Source: a virus. Taken from it: 24,695 nt of DNA. The position numbers and the translations under genes were made by a program. Below, piece by piece: positions 18,694 through 24,695 of the stretch. The notes beneath the pieces are model-generated. The model saw nothing but the letters and a program-made list of their open reading frames with translations, did not search any database and was not told the origin of the DNA. The stretch's first letter is position 1, and each line of letters starts with the position of its first letter. The DNA lies in IMG/VR virus record IMGVR_UViG_3300022072_000128, positions 1-24,695 of that record, one strand, 5' to 3'.

Positions 18694-18972
18694 TTAAACT
18701 GCGTAATTAACTAGTAGTTCAGGTATTGATACAACTAAACTAGTCTCAGAGTTTACAAGCACCAATACAGGTTGAGTGTACTCATCATTAATTTTTAACT
18801 CAATAGTAAAAGTACCTTCCACTAAGTTAAAGTTATATAAACCATCAATGCCTATTTCAACTTTAGCAGTTCCACCTATAAAAGTAACTGTACTGTCATT
18901 TGCAGTTATTCTTACAGTACTTGCTACTTCTGTATTAGAAGGGTCAACTAGTGTCCCTGTAACTTGTATCAT
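18694..18972 (-). CDS. Stand-alone homologue of the fibre N-terminal domain, 92 aa
   Basis: The ATG at 18972 has AGAAGGA 6 bases upstream, a near-ideal site, whereas the longer frame from 18993 would start with MCSEGFK and has no such site. The whole protein aligns by eye with residues 1-92 of the tail fibre encoded upstream: MI-x-(V/I)-TGTLVDP at the start, then R-x-TA, GLY-x-F-x-L, DE(Y/F) and VLV-(N/D)-S near the end, with SI-x-EL and YA at the C-terminus. The fold is probably a small beta-sandwich of the Phage_tail_N (PF08400) or carboxypeptidase-regulatory-like type. It is the first gene of the portal-capsid unit. Role unknown: virion decoration protein, fibre docking partner or chaperone are all possible. 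Confidence 0.85.
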   Translation of the reverse strand: MIQVTGTLVDPSNTEVASTVRITANDSTVTFIGGTAKVEIGIDGLYNFNLVEGTFTIELKINDEYTQPVLVLVNSETSLVVSIPELLVNYAV

Positions 18973-18988
18973 TTTAAATCCTTCTGAG

Positions 18989-19012
18989 CACAAATAGGAT
19001 ACATACTAACAT
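18989..19012 (-). promoter_or_regulatory. Putative late promoter element, copy A
   Basis: Minus-strand sequence ATGTTAGTAT-N8-TTTGTG, ending 17 bases before the ATG of the 92-residue gene. The same gapped motif with identical spacing occurs at 24392-24415, also just upstream of a gene cluster. No convincing sigma70 -35/-10 pair with 16-18 spacing is evident, although TTGACT occurs upstream of copy A. Probably a phage-specific or activated promoter. Confidence 0.6.
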
Positions 19013-19031
19013 CTAGTCAATACGTATCCTA
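18995..19031. repeat. Inverted repeat overlapping promoter element A
   Basis: Plus-strand arms taggatacata (18995-19005) and tacgtatccta (19021-19031) match as inverted repeats at 10 of 11 positions with a 15-base centre. The arms overlap the gapped promoter-like motif. No T-tract follows on either strand, so this is not a classical terminator; an operator or mRNA leader hairpin is possible. Confidence 0.55.
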
Positions 19032-19058
19032 GTGCTTTATATTACCTTAACTTTTTAA

Positions 19059-22000
19059 CTAACCTTCACTTGAAGTTAACGATAGTCGTTGACTCGGTGT
19101 CCAGTTAGTCCCTTGCATAAAGTTAGTGCGTGATGTCATTAATAATCTGTACGCTCTAATATCACTTGAATAGTCGCTGTCGTAAAATGTGAAACCACGA
19201 TTTAATGATTGATATCCTGAGTTAATCCATCTACCTTCGCCTTCTGATTCGTATGTACTGTAGTAAACCCCTCTTTCACCTAATAGTGATCTACTTGCTT
19301 TATCAACCCATACACCCCCCAAATATTGTTGAAACACAACAATACACTCAGGTACAGGTATGTCTTGGGTGGTTAATTCAGAAGAACCATAAGGGTTATT
19401 ATATCGTGAATTAAGACTTACAGAGTAGTTAACAGCAATTAAACCTTCATTCGAACCTATCGAGATATCTACATTCGCAGTGTCTGCAAGATCTGAAGTT
19501 GCTTTAGAAGTTTGTAACGCGCCACTGATTATCGTGCCACCAAAATAAGCATCACCATCTGTTGTAAGATACGTAATAGCATTAGATTTAGTTACATTTG
19601 TGTAGTTAATTATATTGTCTGCAGGATCCCCCACTAAATGCCTTTCACCAAACCACTCAATAAATTGACCTGATGAACCAAACCCATCTGCTGCTGAAAT
19701 ACGCATGTGAGAACTACCTACATACTCAATTTTAGGTGAACGAAGTCCTACGTTTGCAACAATTTTTTCCGTGGTTATTACATTTGCAGCTAGCTTATCT
19801 GTTGTAATAGTTTCCGTAACTAAAGCTTCAGCTGCAACTGTACCATGAACTAGCTGGTTTCCGTTTACAACGTCAATAAAGTTTTCCCACGTTGTACCGT
19901 TGTACAGGTAATCTAAACGAAATCTTAAAGTTTCATCTGAGGCAGAATCATTTACATAACTCAATACATCTTTGTTTTGAGGTTGTTTACTTACAGCAGA
20001 TACAAAATCACTTGTTTTAATTGAATTAGACTTAGTAGCAATTGAATTTTCAGATGTTGTATTTGGAACAATAATAATGTAACTACCTGAACCAAACTCA
20101 CCATTAGTACCTGATGCACCTGAAGGCCCAAAAGCTATTCCAGTTATACTTATATCTGGATAATCAGCTGTACAATCAAATCTATACGCACCACTAGGAA
20201 CATTATTTGAAGTGTAAAACACTGTCCCATTTTTAAGGTAAGTTACTTCTTTAGTATCATTTACAACTGTTAAAATATCCGAAGGAGCATAAGAAACCCC
20301 TGTATCCAAGGTAAATACTCCCTCTTCATAGATATATAATAAATTATTACGACCTAAAATGGCATAATCTATCGTACTGTAATGAGGTGAAGTTCCTATA
20401 TCATTTGAAATACCAAACATTAATCCTTCAGTACCTGTGGCTTCTGAAAATACAGCTGTAGAAAAACAACCACCAGAATAAGACTCGGCAGAGTAAGCTC
20501 CTGCATTCCAAGCTGTGTTTGTCCCCACATGTGTTTTCTTAAATGTATTCTGGCTAACAACTCCGTATGCTGGAGCAGAACTTATTAGTGTAAAAAAAGA
20601 TACACCATCAGTTCCGTTAACACTTGCTACTACAGCATCTTCCCAATCATTTACAACAATATTTTCTGTAAGAACTTCAGCTGAAGAAGTTACAGGTGCA
20701 ACAGTTATCCACAACTTGTTCCCCTCTCCAGTACTACTTGGGCGAGTTGTTTGCCAGTTTCCACTAGAAGTTGCAGTAATTTTTTGAGTGGCAAACTCAA
20801 AAGTAAGTGTTTCTGCAGGTAAACTTACACTGTTAACATTTGAACCAGTAACTTGGTAAAGATACGCAGTAGCAAACTTAACACCATTTTTATTTAATAA
20901 GTCTACATCCCAATTATCAATACTTGGATCAATATCCAGTTTAGAAAAAGCAATACCCGAAGCTAACCATAAAGGTAAATTTGACTCAGGAGGTAATTGT
21001 TGACTCCATCCTGCAGTATTACCTGAAATATTTGTTGCAGTTTTAGTAACAAAATTATAACTCCAATTACCAACTGTACTATCGGTTGGGTTAGTTGCTG
21101 ACCTAGTGTACAAAAATAATGGAAAAGATTTATCACCATAATCTATACCTAGTTCAGGTTTAATTTTAGTTGCCCCTACCCAAGGAGTAGTAGTGTATGT
21201 TCCAGTTACAGCTAAGTCCCAATCAATACCTAAATCAGTATTACGTGCAGCTTGATAAGCTGCTTGGTTATACCACCAAACAGTTCTTTCATACTTGTAA
21301 ACATCATCATTTACTAAATTTTTATGCCAATCCACAACACTAGGAGTTACTGCATTAAACGCAGCAGTACCATCTGAACCATAGTAAACTTCAAACTCAG
21401 GTATCCAACCATCCTGCCCATCACTTCCTCTAATTCTTTCTGGTTCACGCCAGTCTCCAATACCTGTTTCGTTAAGTACTTCCCGCTGTCTTCTCCATAC
21501 ATCATTAACAGCATAAACACTTCGCCAAATATTATTAACTAAATCTTGTTCACTAGCATATTGAGTCTGTAAATAATAAGTATCACCTACTAAACCATCT
21601 TGTGCTGCAAGTTTGACATATTGAATTACCCCAGTAAGTTCACTGGTATTATCTGCATAAAGTGTAACTTGACTGTCTTTTCTCCAAATATCTCCTTCAA
21701 CATAGACTACATGCCAAGGGTTATTTAAACCTTTGTCAGTTGAGTATTCATATTGCCAAGATAACGTGCTACCATCGGCACCTTTAAAATCTTGTGGGTT
21801 ATTTACAGTTAAATTACCAAACAGGTTTACTTCATTTGCTTCTGTGTCAAATTCTACAAGGGGAACTCCATCTCTACCTTGGATAATACTTTTATCTACT
21901 TGAGTAGTTAAATTAATTCCTGTGCTGTCTGCAAATAACTTTTGAAAACCTTCAATGGGATTGCCATTTTTACTATATTTAAGTCGTATTCCCTTTTCAA

Positions 22001-22910
22001 ATAAAGCGTCAACTAAATCATTAGCATCTACATACTTAATTTCTTCTTTAGTGTAGACCTCACCTTCGTGAATACCCTCACCTGCTTTATAACTTTTATT
22101 TGAAGCTGTTACAGAGGCACTTTGAGCTGCCCCACCTTCAGGTGTGTACGTTTGCTCAAGTTTTAAAGTTTCGGTGCTCTCAGCACTACCTAGGAGGCTA
22201 ATACTAGAATGTGTAACGTCAATATCGGTAAGAGTTAAGTCGTTTATTACTGAACCCACTGAACCAGTGAAAGATGTGGATTGAGTTGCTTTTTCCTGTC
22301 CGTTTGAACTTTGAAATATCCCAAAAGTAGTTACTCCATTTAAAATAGGAGTTGTAAATTCTTGAGTATTGCCTAAAGCATAGTTGGCACTATTGTCAGA
22401 ATAACTGAGTAACTGGGTAGACTGATTACTTAAACCAGTGCTAAGAGAAAAGTTTTCTGCTGCCAAATACTGTTCTGAATTCTTATGTATAGTTTTTTGT
22501 TCATTTGAGTAAACACCATCTAAACTTACTTGGTGCTCATCTACAAAGTTCCACTCATCACTATTAATTGTTTGGTTAAAAAGTGTTTCCCATACAGTAG
22601 GTAACTCACTAGAAATAGTTACTACAACTGGAGAAGCGTATCTAATTAATTCTTGAATACTAATATTAGAAGGAGTACTCGAATCTACTAATACTGTACC
22701 TGAAATATGAAATTCATCTGTATATAAAACTTCTAAAAGATACCGTCCATTTTCCAGTGGAAAAGTATATAACCCAGCTTCATCGGAAGTATGAGTTGCA
22801 TCCATTTGATTTAAGATTTCACCTGTTGTACTTAAAGCGGTAAGTCTTATACTAGCTAAAGGAATTACACCCTGCATAGGATCGACTAATGTACCTGTAA
22901 TAGTTATCAT
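19059..22910 (-). CDS. Tail fibre / receptor-binding protein, 1283 aa
   Basis: Residues 1-92 form a prophage-tail-fibre N-terminal domain (Phage_tail_N, PF08400 type: MITITGTLVDP, GLYTFPLENG), probably the virion attachment module. Two related segments at about 390-405 and 455-472 (WHVVYVEGDIWRK and WRSVYAVNDVWRR) suggest repeated domains, followed by GSDGQDGW. About 770-930 looks like a jelly-roll/SPRY-like lectin domain, ending in a short collagen-like GPSGASGTNGEFGSG. About 1035-1055 has TETITTDKLAANVITTEKI and near 1120 DAYFGGTIISG, sequences typical of lambda-J/DUF1983-type fibres. The C-terminal 140 residues would be a variable tip. AGG lies 7 bases before the ATG. It follows the lysis genes. 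Receptor binding is inference from architecture. Confidence 0.9.
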   Translation of the reverse strand: MITITGTLVDPMQGVIPLASIRLTALSTTGEILNQMDATHTSDEAGLYTFPLENGRYLLEVLYTDEFHISGTVLVDSSTPSNISIQELIRYASPVVVTISSELPTVWETLFNQTINSDEWNFVDEHQVSLDGVYSNEQKTIHKNSEQYLAAENFSLSTGLSNQSTQLLSYSDNSANYALGNTQEFTTPILNGVTTFGIFQSSNGQEKATQSTSFTGSVGSVINDLTLTDIDVTHSSISLLGSAESTETLKLEQTYTPEGGAAQSASVTASNKSYKAGEGIHEGEVYTKEEIKYVDANDLVDALFEKGIRLKYSKNGNPIEGFQKLFADSTGINLTTQVDKSIIQGRDGVPLVEFDTEANEVNLFGNLTVNNPQDFKGADGSTLSWQYEYSTDKGLNNPWHVVYVEGDIWRKDSQVTLYADNTSELTGVIQYVKLAAQDGLVGDTYYLQTQYASEQDLVNNIWRSVYAVNDVWRRQREVLNETGIGDWREPERIRGSDGQDGWIPEFEVYYGSDGTAAFNAVTPSVVDWHKNLVNDDVYKYERTVWWYNQAAYQAARNTDLGIDWDLAVTGTYTTTPWVGATKIKPELGIDYGDKSFPLFLYTRSATNPTDSTVGNWSYNFVTKTATNISGNTAGWSQQLPPESNLPLWLASGIAFSKLDIDPSIDNWDVDLLNKNGVKFATAYLYQVTGSNVNSVSLPAETLTFEFATQKITATSSGNWQTTRPSSTGEGNKLWITVAPVTSSAEVLTENIVVNDWEDAVVASVNGTDGVSFFTLISSAPAYGVVSQNTFKKTHVGTNTAWNAGAYSAESYSGGCFSTAVFSEATGTEGLMFGISNDIGTSPHYSTIDYAILGRNNLLYIYEEGVFTLDTGVSYAPSDILTVVNDTKEVTYLKNGTVFYTSNNVPSGAYRFDCTADYPDISITGIAFGPSGASGTNGEFGSGSYIIIVPNTTSENSIATKSNSIKTSDFVSAVSKQPQNKDVLSYVNDSASDETLRFRLDYLYNGTTWENFIDVVNGNQLVHGTVAAEALVTETITTDKLAANVITTEKIVANVGLRSPKIEYVGSSHMRISAADGFGSSGQFIEWFGERHLVGDPADNIINYTNVTKSNAITYLTTDGDAYFGGTIISGALQTSKATSDLADTANVDISIGSNEGLIAVNYSVSLNSRYNNPYGSSELTTQDIPVPECIVVFQQYLGGVWVDKASRSLLGERGVYYSTYESEGEGRWINSGYQSLNRGFTFYDSDYSSDIRAYRLLMTSRTNFMQGTNWTPSQRLSLTSSEG

Positions 22911-22926
22911 TTAAAAGCCTGTTAAA

Positions 22927-23430
22927 TTATTTAGAGTTACGTACTAGAGTATCAAATTGTTTACTTGTTCTTGAGGCAAAGTACCAACCAACTGCAGTGG
23001 AAGTTAAACCTGTTGTAGATAATACTACAATTCGGTATAAACCTAATAGTTCATCTGAACTAAAGGCTGTTAAACCTCCTGTAAGTGTTTCTAAAGCAAT
23101 AAGTATAGTGTAGGTCTGATACATTAATATACCTAGTATAGCGGGGCGTATAAGAGCTTTGAGGTGTTCTGCAAACTTACTTGTAGTTGTCTGACTTAAC
23201 TGAAAAGCTTTAGCTTCTAATTTTTCAACTACTAGCTCACCCGCAACACGAGCTGTTTCAATTCCCATCTCAGCCATTTGGAGTGCTGCATCAGTCTTTG
23301 CTGCAACCATATCCAGTTCATGGTTTAAAGTCATTTGTATGCTAGCTCTTTCTTCACGTTTTGAAAGGTATCCAAAGATACCTCCTAAAGCTGAACCAAA
23401 ACCAGCTGAACCAAGTATATCTAGTAACAT
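22927..23430 (-). CDS. Holin-like protein (GTA_holin_3TM-like), 167 aa
   Basis: The N-terminus (residues 3-23) is Gly-rich and hydrophobic, followed by a long helical, amphipathic section (about 25-80). Two clear membrane helices lie at about 92-112 (ALIRPAILGILMYQTYTILI) and 130-151, and the protein ends in a charged tail. This arrangement resembles the three-helix holin family first described in gene transfer agents (PF11351). AAGGA overlaps the stop of the upstream gene (TAAGGA), 6 bases before the ATG. Located in the lysis cassette between a two-helix membrane protein and the tail fibre. Holin function is probable but not certain. Confidence 0.8.
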   Translation of the reverse strand: MLLDILGSAGFGSALGGIFGYLSKREERASIQMTLNHELDMVAAKTDAALQMAEMGIETARVAGELVVEKLEAKAFQLSQTTTSKFAEHLKALIRPAILGILMYQTYTILIALETLTGGLTAFSSDELLGLYRIVVLSTTGLTSTAVGWYFASRTSKQFDTLVRNSK

Positions 23431-23439
23431 AAACTTTCC

Positions 23440-23676
23440 TTAATCTTCTTGTTTAACCTGAGTGTTGTTAATACACTTTACAAACGCACCTAACAACGCA
23501 GCTACAAACGCAAAAAAACCTGCAACACTTTCTACACTTAAAGTAGTATGATTATTTTCATAGAAATCCCAAACTTTAAGTAACATGTAACCTAAAAAAC
23601 AAACACTACCTATTGCTAGTATCCTGTATTGTTTTAAAGAAGTATGTAAAGGTTGTTTTCCAATGTGCTTGATCAT
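23440..23676 (-). CDS. Putative two-helix holin, 78 aa
   Basis: Small membrane protein with two hydrophobic helices, about residues 19-38 (ILAIGSVCFLGYMLLKVW) and 49-67 (AGFFAFVAALLGAFV), a basic N-terminus (MIKHIGKQPLHTSLKQYR) and a short polar C-terminus. This is the size and topology of class II phage holins, which release endolysin to the periplasm. Its ATG overlaps the endolysin stop (TAATG), so the two are translationally coupled, which strongly supports a lysis role. It could alternatively be an antiholin to the 167-residue protein. Confidence 0.78.
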   Translation of the reverse strand: MIKHIGKQPLHTSLKQYRILAIGSVCFLGYMLLKVWDFYENNHTTLSVESVAGFFAFVAALLGAFVKCINNTQVKQED

Positions 23677-24017
23677 TATTTGCTTCCATTATGTTCTAAA
23701 GAATAATGGTTACCATCATTAAATCTACCACCCCATCTACAATCAGGGTCTAACGATTCCCAGTATAATCCAAATGGTTCATGATCTTTATCAGTAGTTA
23801 AGTAAACACCATCTTTAAATAAGTTTAAATCTAATGCTAATCTAATTTTGTGGCAGGAATTGCGATGTCCGTAAGCTTTCTTTTTTCCAATATGTCCGTG
23901 AATTCTTGGATCTCTAAATGCGTCACCAAAGGTAATTTCATACCCCCGTGCATGTATAAAATCTAATAAATTAGAAATTAACCTAGTAAACTTTTTTTGT
24001 TTATCACCTAAACTCAT
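23676..24017 (-). CDS. M15-type peptidoglycan peptidase (endolysin), 113 aa
   Basis: Single-domain enzyme of the VanY/Peptidase_M15 family, which cleaves peptide cross-links of peptidoglycan. The zinc site is visible: SCHKIRLALDLNLF gives the SxH-x6-D motif (H about residue 56, D about 63), and WGGRF-ND-GNHYSLEH near residues 95-110 gives the downstream WGG...D..H block. There is no signal peptide and no cell-wall-binding domain, consistent with a holin-dependent lysin of a phage of a Gram-negative host. AAAGG lies 7 bases upstream. It precedes two holin-like genes. Confidence 0.9.
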   Translation of the reverse strand: MSLGDKQKKFTRLISNLLDFIHARGYEITFGDAFRDPRIHGHIGKKKAYGHRNSCHKIRLALDLNLFKDGVYLTTDKDHEPFGLYWESLDPDCRWGGRFNDGNHYSLEHNGSK

Positions 24018-24041
24018 ATTAAAACCTTTTTAAAATAGTTA

Positions 24042-24365
24042 CTAAAAAATATTAGGCATGTTTGCTTTTATAAAATCAACAAAGTAAACGACTACCGTTG
24101 CAATTAATCCCCATTTGGTAACCGCTACAGCAAAATTTTGTAAAACTTTTACTATACGAAATAACCCTACAGCATCTCGGTGTAGTTGCATAATCCCACG
24201 AGCTTCTTCAGCAAGTTGTTTATGTGATGCAGTGTTTGCTGCTATTGCTTCGACTAATGATTCCATAAAGTGTTTATTCTCTAAACGGTCGTTAACGTAG
24301 TTCAAAGAATGTTCTTCTCGCCACTTTTCTAACTTTTCAATTCTAACTACGTAAGGACAATCCAT
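24042..24365 (-). CDS. Membrane-anchored small protein at head of lysis cassette, 107 aa
   Basis: Residues 1-70 are charged and helical (IEKLEKWREEHSLNYVNDRL), followed by one hydrophobic helix at about 80-101 (TKWGLIATVVVYFVDFI) and a short tail. The layout, cytoplasmic coiled helix plus C-terminal membrane anchor, resembles haemolysin XhlA-type or other phage lysis accessory proteins; a spanin-like role is less likely because no signal anchor or lipobox is seen. No good Shine-Dalgarno precedes the ATG, although the putative promoter element lies 27 bases upstream. First gene of the lysis and fibre unit. Confidence 0.8.
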   Translation of the reverse strand: MDCPYVVRIEKLEKWREEHSLNYVNDRLENKHFMESLVEAIAANTASHKQLAEEARGIMQLHRDAVGLFRIVKVLQNFAVAVTKWGLIATVVVYFVDFIKANMPNIF

Positions 24366-24391
24366 AAGTAAACATCAACCCGAAAAATAAA

Positions 24392-24415
24392 CACAAAGAA
24401 CATAGATACTAACAT
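24392..24415 (-). promoter_or_regulatory. Putative late promoter element, copy B
   Basis: Minus-strand ATGTTAGTAT-N8-TTTGTG, identical in both half-sites and spacing to copy A at 18989-19012; the 8-base centres differ. It ends 27 bases before the ATG of the 107-residue gene. Confidence 0.6.
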
Positions 24416-24447
24416 TGACGTATTTATCAAACAAGAAACGCTTTAAA

Positions 24448-24475
24448 TAACATTAACTTCTGGTTAACATTAACC
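24448..24475. repeat. Direct repeat and palindrome in control region
   Basis: Plus-strand taacattaac occurs at 24448-24457 and 24465-24474 (17-base period). The second copy lies within ggttaacattaacc (24462-24475), whose six-base arms are perfect inverted repeats. It lies about 35 bases upstream of motif B in the transcription direction, a fit for an activator or repressor site. The sequence is AT-rich, so chance cannot be excluded. Confidence 0.4.
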
Positions 24476-24502
24476 TTTAGTTTTGCCCTTACCCCATTCA
24501 CC

Positions 24503-24695
24503 TTAAAAAGGTGCCCACCTATTATGTTTTTCTACTGCATACTCTGTTTTACAGTGATCTGTTTCCCAGAAAAACAACATATCAATTGCTTTCTCAATAT
24601 ACTTCCAACCCTTTAACTGTAGCACCTGTGCGCAATAATGTGTTCGGGCTGAAAAAGTGTAAAACCTACACCCTCCTGTAAGTCCATTTAAAAAA
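24503..24695 (-). CDS. Unidentified protein, 3' end only (window edge)
   Basis: An open minus-strand frame enters from the right edge and ends at TAA (24505-24503), giving 63 residues. Its composition is protein-like, with GWKYIEKAIDMLFFWETDH and ending EKHNRWAPF, rich in aromatic, Lys and Glu residues and with several Cys. No start is needed inside the window. It lies on the same strand as the rest and stops just before the control region. I do not recognise it. Alternative: a chance open frame, less likely given the aromatic-rich pattern. Confidence 0.55.
   Translation of the reverse strand, partial: FLNGLTGGCRFYTFSARTHYCAQVLQLKGWKYIEKAIDMLFFWETDHCKTEYAVEKHNRWAPF

Larger units (their letters stand above)
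24366..24502. other. Intergenic control region upstream of the lysis cassette
   Basis: 137 bases with no coding frame of note. It contains the gapped motif (24392-24415), a 10-base direct repeat with 17-base period and a 14-base near-palindrome. No intrinsic terminator is evident after the upstream gene. Probably the promoter region of the lysis and fibre genes. Confidence 0.6.

Noticed and set aside
19032-19058. Possible terminator after the fibre gene
   Set aside because: Only a weak AT-rich dyad (TTAGTTAAAAAGTTAA) with no GC stem and no T-tract.
20515-20787. 90-codon plus-strand frame inside the fibre gene
   Set aside because: Antisense shadow; the fibre frame is uninterrupted and no plus-strand gene is supported anywhere in the window.
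24366-24502. N4-style vRNAP early promoter hairpin (short stem, three-base loop)
   Set aside because: The palindrome here has a two-base centre and AT arms and sits before late lysis genes; it does not match the N4 early promoter layout I know.
1-24695. CRISPR array, tRNA, rRNA, insertion sequence, integrase or attachment site
   Set aside because: No regularly spaced repeats, cloverleaf, rRNA-like block, transposase or recombinase signature seen on either strand.

Overview
The window looks like about 24.7 kb of the late (structural and lysis) region of a tailed bacteriophage. Every credible gene lies on the minus strand and is transcribed from right to left. Genes are packed with gaps of 0-30 bases, several starts overlap the preceding stop (TAATG), and Shine-Dalgarno sequences are mostly good. 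No integrase, repressor, tRNA, rRNA, insertion sequence or CRISPR array is visible. The DNA is AT-rich, roughly one third G+C by eye. The gene set fits a short-tailed phage related to coliphage N4 (Schitoviridae or a neighbouring lineage). It has an N4-gp56-type major capsid protein, a large portal protein, and a giant protein carrying the motifs of the N4 virion RNA polymerase. The host is probably a Gram-negative bacterium. A marine gammaproteobacterium is only a guess from AT-richness and general likeness to marine N4-like phages.

Layout in transcription order (right to left). 24695-24503: 3' end of an unidentified gene cut by the window edge. 24502-24366: intergenic region with direct repeats, a palindrome and the first copy of a gapped 24-base motif (ATGTTAGTAT-N8-TTTGTG). 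24365-22927: four small genes forming a lysis cassette (membrane-anchored protein, M15-type endolysin, two-helix putative holin, second holin-like protein). 22910-19059: a 1283-residue tail fibre with a prophage-tail-fibre N-terminal domain. 19058-18973: intergenic region with the second copy of the motif, inside an inverted repeat. 18972-13835: a stand-alone copy of the fibre N-terminal domain, then portal, a small protein, a scaffold-like acidic protein and the major capsid protein. 13812-13194: two intrinsic terminators bracketing a 170-residue gene. 13173-7588: two tandem related helical proteins, a 681-residue protein with hydrophobic segments, and two further probable internal virion proteins. 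7563-1: a giant open frame of at least 2521 residues that runs off the left edge.

The giant gene is the centre of interest. Read in one uninterrupted minus-strand frame from the ATG at 7563, it contains an Ala/Gly-rich hydrophobic N-terminal region, a helical and beta-rich middle, a compact domain of unknown function, an HEXXH zinc-peptidase motif, a coiled coil, and then single-subunit RNA polymerase motifs T/DxxGR, A and B. These are spaced 137 and 103 residues apart, close to the spacing in N4 vRNAP as I recall it (135 and 111). Motif C and the C-terminus lie beyond the window.

Working model (inference): the motif pair marks two late promoters, one driving lysis plus fibre and one driving portal and capsid. 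Terminators after the capsid gene and the 170-residue gene step down expression of the internal and ejection proteins. The giant polymerase and the hydrophobic 681-residue protein would be packaged and enter the cell with the DNA.
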